The notes: generated by a model not told the origin, from the letters alone. Numbered from the stretch's first letter, positions 7,952 through 14,849 are shown. The stretch is DNA of 38,837 bases from an uncultured Butyricimonas sp. (GCA_944320555.1 CALUHX010000026.1:1-38837); one strand, 5' to 3'. Translations and numbers: made by a program.

Positions 7952-8539
7952 CTAAAAAGACAATATCGAATAACATTCCAATATCTCCTCCTGCCGGAGT
8001 CCGAGGTAACGCCGGGTTATAGCGGTTGAAGAATGATTGAAGAGTTCCGAAAGTTTGATTAGAGCCATTTCGCTATTTGCGCCCGCCAACCGCACCAATT
8101 CCCGCCCAAACGTCTTTCGGCAGGTGTGCGTGGAAAAATGCTCGATTTCCAATTTGTAGCGTTCCTTGGCCTCCTTGAGGAGGACGTTAATGCGTTGAAT
8201 CGTGTAGATTCCGCCTTTCCTGCTCCGAAACACAGGTTCGGACTTTTCCGGCTCGCCGAGACGGACGTAGCAATCTAACACGTGTGCCCGGAGCTGCTTA
8301 TTTACGGCAATTATGCGCCGTTTTCCGGTTTTCTTTTCCGTAATGGTGAAAGTTTCCCCGTCGAGGAGGTCGCTCCACATGAGGCGTAACACATCGCTCG
8401 CCCGGAGACCGAAAAAGGAGGCACAGGCGACAAAGAGACTTAAACGATAGTTGCCGTCCCTGTACAGGCTCCGGACGAGGCGGAGCATGGAGTCCCAGGT
8501 GAGGGCGTCGGCGGTCGTAATTGAATTTTTAATGCTCAT
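7952..8539 (-). CDS. minimal tyrosine recombinase (catalytic domain only)
   Basis: 195 residues from the ATG at 8539 (the TTG ten codons upstream is less likely). It is a phage-integrase-type site-specific recombinase reduced to the catalytic domain: Arg46 in GLRASDV, a lysine in EKKTGKRR (about 70-73), His138 and Arg141 in HTCR, His169 in LFNHSS and the nucleophile Tyr178 in RRYLG. All catalytic residues are present. The N-terminal SAM-like core-binding domain of typical integrases (about 100 residues) is missing. Since a serine integrase sits at the element's end and the borders lie there, this enzyme is more likely to resolve multimers, invert DNA or act on other sites than to integrate the element. 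It has its own promoter with a leader of about 155 bases. Confidence 0.85.
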   Translation of the reverse strand: MSIKNSITTADALTWDSMLRLVRSLYRDGNYRLSLFVACASFFGLRASDVLRLMWSDLLDGETFTITEKKTGKRRIIAVNKQLRAHVLDCYVRLGEPEKSEPVFRSRKGGIYTIQRINVLLKEAKERYKLEIEHFSTHTCRKTFGRELVRLAGANSEMALIKLSELFNHSSTAITRRYLGLRQEEILECYSILSF

Positions 8540-8702
8540 TTCATATTCATTTTTGTAGTTTGTACTCAATAAGTGAAATAAATTTATTGGTTGTGTTTGG
8601 ATGGTGCTTGATTATCAAGTTATTTTCACTTTTCGCATTAGTGAATGTCTTTTTTATGGTTCTTGTGTCATTCATTTTGTTGCTTGTTTTTGTTTTGTAC
8701 AA

Positions 8703-8733
8703 CAAAAATATTGCAAATATTCAATATAACAAA
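8703..8733 (-). promoter_or_regulatory. Bacteroidetes promoter for tyrosine recombinase
   Basis: On the minus strand, TTTG (8733-8730), a 19-base spacer and TATTTTTG (8710-8703) match the -33/-7 consensus exactly. The predicted transcript starts near 8696. The rest of 8540-8918 is very AT-rich (about 380 bp) and holds no other convincing gene. Confidence 0.7.
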
Positions 8734-8894
8734 ATTCTAAACATAAAAATATGGCATATTTTGAAGTTTTGCCATTAATTTGTGTGTTTGATAATAATTT
8801 AGTTTTGATTTCCTGCAACTAATTTATCGCGTGTATTGATTCATGGCGAGCGGTTGTTTTGAATTAATGCAATGCAATGTTCCAAATTTTTACC

Positions 8895-8902
8895 TACATT
8901 TG
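8895..8902 (+). promoter_or_regulatory. possible -7 box of the 83-residue gene
   Basis: TACATTTG matches TAnnTTTG. No TTTG is found 19-21 bases upstream, so only half of a promoter is supported. It lies 16 bp before the ATG at 8919. Confidence 0.4.
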
Positions 8903-8918
8903 CGGAAAAGAAAAATTT

Positions 8919-9170
8919 ATGAGCGAACGAACGGTTATTCATTTGCAAATTTTGGAGACGGGGGAACACTATTATTTCGGGTCGCTTCGTGCCTTGTGCG
9001 CTCGATTTGGGAAAGAAAAAATTGGGATTGGTTATGCCTCTCTCCGGAACAGGCCACCCAAGCCGGGGGAGCCGTATCGGAATAAATTTTGCGTTATTCG
9101 TAAGGGCGTGTTGGAAGCCATTCCAACGAATCGCAGCCCAAGGAAAAAGGATGAGGACGGGAACAAATGA
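8919..9170 (+). CDS. small element protein, unknown function
   Basis: 83 residues starting MSERTVIHLQILETGEHYYFGSLRALC and ending in a basic tail (RSPRKKDEDGNK). The shape is a short strand pair (IHLQILETGEHYYFGS), a helix, a GIGYASLRN turn and an NKFCVIRKGVLEAIPT strand, compatible with a small winged or arm-type DNA-binding fold. I recall similar short proteins in cryptic Bacteroidetes elements but cannot name a family. The ATG at 8919 is preferred over an upstream in-frame start because of the promoter box at 8895. It is convergent with rep, and 9171-9356 between them shows no gene. Confidence 0.65.
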   Translation: MSERTVIHLQILETGEHYYFGSLRALCARFGKEKIGIGYASLRNRPPKPGEPYRNKFCVIRKGVLEAIPTNRSPRKKDEDGNK

Positions 9171-9356
9171 AGTGTCAATGAGTTACAAAGAAACCACCTT
9201 TTTTTCTTATGGGGGACGAGTTCTAAATGGCTATTTTGAGGCGTTTTAGGGACGTTTTTGAAGTGTTTTTTCTCCTTTTTGGGGTGTTTCTTGAAAATCG
9301 GCCCTAAATACACGTTCTTTTTGATTGTTAGTTTGTTGATTTTCAATATAAACAAA

Positions 9357-9380
9357 ATAAAAAAGGGGGGAAAAACCCCC
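9357..9380 (-). terminator. Rho-independent terminator of rep
   Basis: Read on the minus strand, GGGGG, a short T-rich loop and CCCCCC are followed by TTTTTTAT. It lies 36 bp beyond the rep stop codon. Confidence 0.8.
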
Positions 9381-9415
9381 GTTGGCAGATATACTGGTTA
9401 TATACCTGGGACCGC

Positions 9416-10570
9416 TCAAATGAAAGTTATTTTCGTGTCGCCACACCGCCAGTAAACTACTTTTTCGATTGCCTCGTGGAGAAGCTGACGCAAGAATCTT
9501 TCGCTAAAAAGATACCCCAAAAGACGGTCGTCGTGGACGTAATCGCCATTGTACTTTTCACGCATGACTTCGACGATTTTCCGAACCTCGGTATTTTTTA
9601 TTTCCGCCTCGACCCGTTGGAGGGTACGGAAATTGTGGCCGTACCATTTTTTGACCGCCTCGGCCTTGTGCGGGGAGGCCTCCAGTAACTCGCGTTTTTT
9701 GTTATACATCCGTATTTTGATGTCCTCGTTTGCGCTTGACAGATAAACCGTTGGCTGTGAGTCGTTTTTGACCCTCGAAAATCCGTAACAAAGGCACGCC
9801 CCGTTCAATTTCTCCTCCGGGGTCAATTTTTTCCGGTTCAAAATCATATCGAGGGCGGTGTTCCGGCGCAACGCATTGAAACGGCCTATCATGTCGCGCT
9901 CCCCCGTCCACGCCACGGTGATTTGTGTGAAATTGTTAAATTCAAGCCCGAGCGAGTCGAGGACGTAATACAGATTGAAAAGGTCGCCGTTGTAGAATGA
10001 GAAGTTGGAGAGCGTTAGAAACGCCTTCCCCGGCACTAACTCGCCTGTTTCCGGGTCTCGCCTCGTGCGGTTCACCGTCAGCGTTCCGAGGACGGAAAAA
10101 CCCGTTTCTCCGTTTTCTTCGACCCTGGGAACGTGAATCCGGACGCTAACCTTGTCGGCGGCGGAGTCCTTCGGGGCGAGGGCGTTCGCATCCTCATCCT
10201 CATCCTCATCCTCATCCTGGACCCCGTCCTCCCGAAAGACGCGGAATGTGAAGAATTCCCCAGCCTCGCCCCAAAACTTTTGCCGCTCGCCCTCGGCTAA
10301 AGCCTTAAACAGGCGGTTGGGCTGCCATTCGTCCCCGTCAAAACACCCGGGGCGGTCAGTGAAGCACAGTTTTAAACCGTCAAGCCATACCTTTCCTCTC
10401 GGTGCGCGTGTCGAGATTTCGGTGGAGTCCGACTCATTTTCTTTCAACGACTTGAGGAGGGCCGGATTCATGACCGCCAAAATTTGTTTTTCGCTGAGAG
10501 GCTTTTCCTCGATTTCGATTTTCTTCCATAAACTATTTACTATTAGTGTGTTTTGAGTTACTCTTCCCAT
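9416..10570 (-). CDS. rolling-circle-type replication initiator (Rep_trans-like)
   Basis: 384 residues. The C-terminal two thirds resemble replication initiation factors of the Rep_trans type (PF02486, the group of Tn916 Orf20 and small plasmid Reps): LTLSNFSFYNGDLFNLYYVLDSLGLEFNNFTQI, then VAWTGERDMIGRFNALRRN, the IRMYNKKREL segment (compare iYdKxxE) and LQRVEAEIKN (compare RxExxlK). I assign it from these patterns only; the catalytic tyrosine cannot be fixed by eye. Residues at about 115-130 are an acidic run (EDEDEDEDED) coded by a hexanucleotide repeat. It probably nicks the circular form of the element at its origin for replication. The start is 4 bp from the end of the upstream 67-residue gene, so the two form an operon. 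Confidence 0.6.
   Translation of the reverse strand: MGRVTQNTLIVNSLWKKIEIEEKPLSEKQILAVMNPALLKSLKENESDSTEISTRAPRGKVWLDGLKLCFTDRPGCFDGDEWQPNRLFKALAEGERQKFWGEAGEFFTFRVFREDGVQDEDEDEDEDANALAPKDSAADKVSVRIHVPRVEENGETGFSVLGTLTVNRTRRDPETGELVPGKAFLTLSNFSFYNGDLFNLYYVLDSLGLEFNNFTQITVAWTGERDMIGRFNALRRNTALDMILNRKKLTPEEKLNGACLCYGFSRVKNDSQPTVYLSSANEDIKIRMYNKKRELLEASPHKAEAVKKWYGHNFRTLQRVEAEIKNTEVRKIVEVMREKYNGDYVHDDRLLGYLFSERFLRQLLHEAIEKVVYWRCGDTKITFI
10189..10218. repeat. hexanucleotide tandem repeat inside rep
   Basis: CATCCT repeated five times in a row. On the coding strand it specifies alternating Glu-Asp. Copy-number changes by slippage would keep the frame and only lengthen or shorten the acidic run. 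Confidence 0.9.
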
Positions 10571-10574
10571 TTTC

Positions 10575-10778
10575 TTAGATTTTTTCCTCTTTCAAATTAT
10601 ACACGTTATCTGCATCCGGGGCCTCTGCTGGGATGGACTCCCAATAAGCCCTCATGGCGGCGGATATCTTCGCCCGGGTCACTTCACTTGCCGGGTTTTC
10701 GGCATGGTAACGGCGGAGAGCCGCACTAATTTTTTCCCGCACAGATTGAGGGGTTTTTCTTGAAATACGTTTTGTCAT
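10575..10778 (-). CDS. small basic protein with two NUMOD3-like repeats
   Basis: 67 residues, directly upstream of rep (4-bp gap) on the same strand. It contains two similar segments: SVREKISAALRRYHAENP and VTRAKISAAMRAYWESIP. Each has the (R)xKISAAxRxY pattern seen in NUMOD3-type DNA-binding modules of homing endonucleases. This suggests a small DNA-binding protein that controls rep or assists it at the origin, by analogy with copy-control proteins of small plasmids (inference). No nuclease domain is present. Confidence 0.65.
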   Translation of the reverse strand: MTKRISRKTPQSVREKISAALRRYHAENPASEVTRAKISAAMRAYWESIPAEAPDADNVYNLKEEKI

Positions 10779-11182
10779 AACGCAAAAAAATTAAATCCTT
10801 ATATAAATATAGTTCTATGTTTAATATAAAGCCGTAGGTAGTCATTTTCAATAGAAAAAATTTTTGGGAAAAAATTTTGCACACCGGACCGTATGCTTAT
10901 ATAAGGGGGGGGCTTCTTTTTGAAAATCTGAGAGCCGAGTTACGGTTGCACATACTACATATATGCAATATTTTGGAGAACGGGGGAGGGAACGCAAGGG
11001 CGTCGGAGACGGGGTTGCGGCGCGTCCGTGGCGTGTCGTCACGGACCGGAAGGAAAGGGAGGGAGGACGGGGGGACGGCCCACATTAGTGGCCTTCCTGC
11101 CCGTCCGAAGGTGCTTGGTCTATCCTTGACTTACAGCTACTTTATAGGTCCTGCGCAAGATTACATTATAAACTACTCGTAT
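10779..11182. other. gene-free region upstream of rep; possible replication origin
   Basis: 404 bp between the rep operon start and the serine integrase stop. The rep-proximal part is AT-rich. The part from about 10975 to 11110 is strikingly GC-rich compared with the rest of the element. It folds into two adjacent hairpins: GTCCGTG (11024-11030) with CACGGAC (11040-11046), and a compound stem GGACGGG (11065-11071) with CCCGTCC (11100-11106) enclosing GGCC(C)AC-ATTA-GTGGCC. There is no T-run, so a simple terminator is unlikely. A double- or single-strand origin is plausible from its position beside rep. Confidence 0.45.
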
Positions 11183-13147
11183 TTATTCTAATTTACAAGC
11201 ACTTACAAATCTATCATTTTCATAATCATACAATGGAAACGAGCCCATCATTTCAAGCTCCTTAATTTTCAAATCGAATTCCTCAAATGTATAATCACCT
11301 TCCTCTACCTGCTCAATATATTTGCTTTTTCCATTGCAATGAATCAATTTCAGTTTGGGGTCGTAAAAGAAAGCATTATCCCAATTAGGAACAACCCATG
11401 TCTGAAGTTCAACTCCATGAAAAGTGGTTGCTGGGTCACAAAACATTTCACTTTTTCTATACCTATGTGTTTTTAACGTTCCCCAAACACTACCGCCACT
11501 TTTATATTTGATTTCAATTAGACACCATGATTTACATGGCCTATATACATTTATAATTTCTATGTACTCATTGACCAAAAATTTTATTAACTTTTTGTCG
11601 TTTTGAATATCGTTCATGTGTTTATACAAAACCGCATCATTTCTCATTTTCTCCAATGAATCCCGAAGAATATTCTTTTTACTTAGTTCTATGCGCATAC
11701 GCTCAAGTGTTCGTTGCATTTCGTCACAGACATTCTCATATCTTGCACATTCTTCATCATAAAGCTTATCGACATTTATATTCGCTCTTTGCCCAGACCA
11801 ACGCAGCAAACGTCTCAAGATTTGTTCATTCCGTTCTTCTTCTTTACGCAACTTTGACTCTTCCGTCATTATTGCATTTTTTAAAATATCAATTTCTTCT
11901 GTAAGTTTTTTAAACTGTTCTTTACAACGTCTTTCCCAATCACTATCAGCAAAAGTCATCAAGGAAAGTTGTAAAACCAACCCGTCAACTTTCCACATGC
12001 GAAGTTCCACACCCTCCTTACAAATCTTAGCCTTATCACGTCTTGACACAGCACCATAACAACGGTAGGTTCTTCCCCCATTTTTCAAAGAAATTTCTTT
12101 ACGTTCATTTTTCCCCACAGAAAAATTACAACCACACTCTCCACATCTCATTAAATGTTTCAACAAATTCTCATGCCGTATTGCATTATTCTTATTATAA
12201 TTGGCTCTCAACAACTTATCTTGCGCTTGAAGAAATAACTCATCAGAAACAATTCGTAATCTTTCATCCTGCAATACGTGCTCATATATAATCTCTCTTT
12301 CTTTTCGTTTTTTTGCCGGGACAGGATTCGTCGGGTCTGGTTTTCTATAAACAACATGACGTTTACCTGTGTACAATTCATTATGCAACAACCTATTAAT
12401 TGTAGAAGTTCTCCAAACCAAACTATCAGCATTTATTTTATAATTTTTTTCTGTCTGCCCTCGATTTTTCCTATTTTCTTTGAACTCCTTAATTTTTCTG
12501 CAATAGGGAGAGGCTACACCTTTCCCTACCAACCAATCACGAATTTCCAAAGAAGAAGCTCCAGCCACATATTTCTCAAAAATTTCTCGTACAACTTCAG
12601 CCTCTTCTTCACAGATTACAATTTCTTTTCTCCCATTATGCATATAGCCATAAGCTCGTTCCTCCCCACCCCCATGGCCTGCTTGCACCTTAGCAATCTT
12701 CCCGCTCAAAGTGCGTTCCGCAAACAACTCAATTTCATAACTCGACATTATAGCAAGAATATGCAACAGTATTATGTTTCCAAGTCCCTTAGTTTCCGCT
12801 TCATTTACCCAAAGTTTTTCCTTGTCAAAATACAACGACACATTCCGCTCTTGAAGATACTTTACCTGCTCTAATAACTCCGTCGCATTCCGACCAAGAC
12901 GAGAAAGTTCTGAAAAAAGAATTGTTTTTATGTGTCCTTGTTCAATTTCATCTAACATTGCTTTATATTGAACACGAATTTCCCCCCGCTTAAAACCACT
13001 AATAACATCGACGAAAATATACTCCTCATCTATTTCCAATCCTTTCTCCTTAGCAACCTTAAGCAAATCCTCTCGTTGTCTATCTGTTGTTTGTTGTTGA
13101 GTACTTACACGACAATAAATCGCAACTTTCTTTTCTGAATTCTTCAT
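11183..13147 (-). CDS. large serine integrase of the element
   Basis: 654 residues. The N-terminal resolvase domain (about 1-150) has the nucleophile Ser15 in YCRVSTQQQ and the conserved ELSRLGRN at about 80-87. A Recombinase domain follows (AYGYMHNGRKEI, STINRLLHNELYTGKRH). A zinc ribbon has CGEC (335-338) and cysteines at about 363 and 376. A long coiled coil runs from about 405 to 520. The last 120 or so residues form an extra C-terminal tail that I do not recognise. It would recombine attP with the attB in the tRNA-editing gene; the reaction is directional, and excision normally needs a directionality factor, which is not obvious here. The start codon lies 99 bp from the right border, as expected for an integrase next to its att site. 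Confidence 0.95.
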   Translation of the reverse strand: MKNSEKKVAIYCRVSTQQQTTDRQREDLLKVAKEKGLEIDEEYIFVDVISGFKRGEIRVQYKAMLDEIEQGHIKTILFSELSRLGRNATELLEQVKYLQERNVSLYFDKEKLWVNEAETKGLGNIILLHILAIMSSYEIELFAERTLSGKIAKVQAGHGGGEERAYGYMHNGRKEIVICEEEAEVVREIFEKYVAGASSLEIRDWLVGKGVASPYCRKIKEFKENRKNRGQTEKNYKINADSLVWRTSTINRLLHNELYTGKRHVVYRKPDPTNPVPAKKRKEREIIYEHVLQDERLRIVSDELFLQAQDKLLRANYNKNNAIRHENLLKHLMRCGECGCNFSVGKNERKEISLKNGGRTYRCYGAVSRRDKAKICKEGVELRMWKVDGLVLQLSLMTFADSDWERRCKEQFKKLTEEIDILKNAIMTEESKLRKEEERNEQILRRLLRWSGQRANINVDKLYDEECARYENVCDEMQRTLERMRIELSKKNILRDSLEKMRNDAVLYKHMNDIQNDKKLIKFLVNEYIEIINVYRPCKSWCLIEIKYKSGGSVWGTLKTHRYRKSEMFCDPATTFHGVELQTWVVPNWDNAFFYDPKLKLIHCNGKSKYIEQVEEGDYTFEEFDLKIKELEMMGSFPLYDYENDRFVSACKLE

Positions 13148-13154
13148 ATCTTTG
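13147..13154 (+). promoter_or_regulatory. outward -7 box feeding the host tRNA-editing gene
   Basis: TATCTTTG matches TAnnTTTG and overlaps the integrase start codon on the other strand. The ATG at 13186 lies 31 bp downstream. No -33 TTTG is present at 19-21 bases, so the promoter is only partly supported. It is element DNA and points out of the element into the host gene. Confidence 0.5.
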
Positions 13155-13185
13155 TTTCATCATTTATAATTAAAACAATAACTAT

Positions 13186-13665
13186 ATGGATTCAAAAATA
13201 GAAATAAATCCCTCAAGTCCCAAATTTCAAGATGTGTCAATAGCACCGATGCACACGGCGGAACACATCTTGAACCGGACGATGGTGAACATGTTCGGCT
13301 GCGGACGGGCCCGCGTCGCCCACATCGAGCGCAAGAAGTCGAAATGCGACTACGCCCTGCCGTCTGCCCCGACGGCGGAGCAGGTGGAGGAAATTGAGCG
13401 GCGGGTGAACGAGGTCATCGGCCGCCACCTCAATGTGGCCACGGAATACGTCGCCCGCGCGGAGGCGCCGGCCGACGTGGACCTGGGCAAGCTGCCCGCC
13501 GGGGCGGGCGACACGCTGCGGCTGGTGAGGGTGGGCGACTACGACGTGTGCGCCTGCGTCGGGGCGCACGTGACGAACACCTCCGAGATAGGCCGGTTCA
13601 GAATCGTCAGCCACGACTACGCGGACGGGACGTGGCGCGTGCGCTTCAAGCTGGAGCCGCTTTGA
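13186..13665 (+). CDS. AlaX-like tRNA-editing domain, 5' end replaced by element
   Basis: 159 residues. The catalytic zinc site of the second additional domain of Ala/Thr-tRNA synthetases is complete: HTAEH (His23, His27) and CVGAH (Cys124, His128) followed by VTNTSEIGRF. Free-standing proteins of this type deacylate mischarged tRNA in the cytosol. The first 20 codons (MDSKIEINPSSPKFQDVSIA) are AT-rich element DNA; from the att core on, the codons are GC-rich host DNA. The ancestral N-terminus is the remnant at 6874. The fusion has the same reading frame as the ancestral gene, so a full editing domain is still made. The gene ends 146 bp before pta. Confidence 0.9.
   Translation: MDSKIEINPSSPKFQDVSIAPMHTAEHILNRTMVNMFGCGRARVAHIERKKSKCDYALPSAPTAEQVEEIERRVNEVIGRHLNVATEYVARAEAPADVDLGKLPAGAGDTLRLVRVGDYDVCACVGAHVTNTSEIGRFRIVSHDYADGTWRVRFKLEPL
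13193..13224 (-). promoter_or_regulatory. Bacteroidetes promoter of the serine integrase
   Basis: On the minus strand TTTG (13224-13221), a 20-base spacer and TATTTTTG (13200-13193) match the consensus exactly. The predicted start is near 13186, giving a leader of about 40 bases for the integrase. The whole promoter lies within the first 13 codons of the fused tRNA-editing gene. Confidence 0.72.
13246..13262. repeat. attR core (17-bp direct repeat)
   Basis: CCGATGCACACGGCGGA, identical to 6922-6938, in frame in the tRNA-editing gene where it codes for PMHTA and part of the Glu codon. It covers the first zinc-binding histidine. Confidence 0.88.
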
Positions 13666-13703
13666 CCCCTTTTTGCAACGCGCGCTTTGCAGAAAAGCAT
13701 TTT

Positions 13704-13727
13704 TTTTGCAAACATTATGTTGCAAAA
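13704..13727. promoter_or_regulatory. 8-bp dyad upstream of pta
   Basis: TTTTGCAA (13704-13711) and TTGCAAAA (13720-13727) form a perfect inverted repeat with an 8-base centre. It lies 25 bp before the pta -7 box. It could be an operator or the end of the tRNA-editing transcript. Confidence 0.5.
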
Positions 13728-13751
13728 CGAGGGGTTCTGGAGAATTTGTTA

Positions 13752-13759
13752 TACTTTTG
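13752..13759 (+). promoter_or_regulatory. -7 box for pta-ackA
   Basis: TACTTTTG matches TAnnTTTG, 52 bp before the pta ATG. No clear -33 TTTG is seen. Confidence 0.5.
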
Positions 13760-13811
13760 TGCTAACGTTTGAGCAAGAAACAAAGTATAACTGACAATAG
13801 ATAACCGAATT

Positions 13812-14828
13812 ATGAATCTGCTGGAACAAATCAAGGAAAACGCCAAGAAGGACGCCAAGCGAATCGTCTTGGCCGAAGGCACCGAGGAACGCACGCTGAG
13901 GGCGGCCGACATCATCATCGGGGAAGGCATAGCCCAAATCATTCTGCTGGGCAATCCCGCCGAAATCGAAGCCCTCGCCGGGCAGTGGGGCCTGGGCAAC
14001 ATCGGGAAGGCCACCGTCATCGACCCCGCCGACCATCCCAAGAAGGAGGCCTACGCCGACCTCCTCGTGGAGCTGCGCAAGAAGAAAGGCATGACGAAGG
14101 AGCAGGCCATGAAGCTGGTGGAGGACCCGCTCTACCTGGCCACGCTGATGATCAAGAGCGGCGACGCCGACGGAGAGGTGGCCGGAGCGAAGAACGCCAC
14201 GGGCGACGTGCTGCGCCCGGCGCTGCAAATCGTGAAGACGCTGCCGGGGATATCCGTCGTGTCCGGGGCCTTCCTGCTGCTGACGAACAAGCCGGAGTAC
14301 GGGGAGAACGGGCTGATTGTGTGCGCCGACTGCGCCGTGCTGCCCAACCCGACAGCCGAGGAGCTGGCGCAGATAGCCGTGGCCACGGCCGGAACGGCCC
14401 GCGCCATCGCCAAAATCGAGCCGAGGGTGGCCATGCTGAGCTTCTCCACCAAAGGCTCGGCGAAGAACGAGCTGGTGGACAAGGTGGTGAAGGCCACCGA
14501 GCTGGCACGGGAGATGGCGCCGGACGTGATGATAGACGGCGAGCTGCAGGCCGACGCCGCGCTCGTGGCCTCCGTGGGGGCGAGCAAGGCCCCGGGAAGC
14601 CCCGTGGCCGGCCGGGCGAACGTGCTGGTGTTCCCGAGCCTGGAGGTGGGCAACATCAGCTACAAGCTCGTGCAGCGCATCGCCGGCATCGAGGCCGTGG
14701 GCCCCGTGCTGCAAGGCATGGCCGCCCCCATCAACGACCTGTCGCGCGGCTGCTCCGTGAGCGACATCGTGAACCTCGTGGCCATCACCGTCAACCAGGC
14801 CCAGGCCGCCGCCAAACAACGACAATAA
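13812..14828 (+). CDS. pta: phosphate acetyltransferase
   Basis: 338 residues, the short form of Pta consisting of the catalytic domain alone. It converts acetyl-CoA and phosphate to acetyl phosphate and CoA in the cytosol. The sequence opens with IKENAKKDAKRIVLAEGTEERTLRAA, typical of the family. It contains DGEVAGAKNATGDVLRPALQI and the later ALNxP-type region DGELQADAALVASVGASKAPGSPVAGRANVLVFP, the signature of PTA_PTB enzymes. ackA follows after 21 bp, so the two form the acetate-production operon that yields ATP from acetyl-CoA. Confidence 0.97.
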   Translation: MNLLEQIKENAKKDAKRIVLAEGTEERTLRAADIIIGEGIAQIILLGNPAEIEALAGQWGLGNIGKATVIDPADHPKKEAYADLLVELRKKKGMTKEQAMKLVEDPLYLATLMIKSGDADGEVAGAKNATGDVLRPALQIVKTLPGISVVSGAFLLLTNKPEYGENGLIVCADCAVLPNPTAEELAQIAVATAGTARAIAKIEPRVAMLSFSTKGSAKNELVDKVVKATELAREMAPDVMIDGELQADAALVASVGASKAPGSPVAGRANVLVFPSLEVGNISYKLVQRIAGIEAVGPVLQGMAAPINDLSRGCSVSDIVNLVAITVNQAQAAAKQRQ

Positions 14829-14849
14829 CAAAATAACAAGATAGACGCT

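Larger units (their letters stand above)
6922..13262. mobile_element. 6.3 kb serine-integrase element inserted in AlaX-like gene
   Basis: The borders are a perfect 17-bp direct repeat, CCGATGCACACGGCGGA, at 6922-6938 and 13246-13262. Between them the DNA is clearly more AT-rich than the flanks and carries a lipoprotein, a small tyrosine recombinase, an 83-residue protein, a rolling-circle-type Rep with a 67-residue partner, and a large serine integrase reading away from the right border. No relaxase, coupling protein, capsid or antibiotic-resistance gene is visible. It looks like an integrating plasmid-like or satellite element. Excision between the repeats would restore a gene reading from the ancestral N-terminus (6874) into HILNRTMV, and leave a circle with one repeat copy. 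Confidence 0.9.

Noticed and set aside
8560-8778. 72-residue hydrophobic frame in the element
   Set aside because: It begins with TTG, overlaps the recombinase promoter and its 5' end, and its composition is what AT-rich DNA gives by chance.
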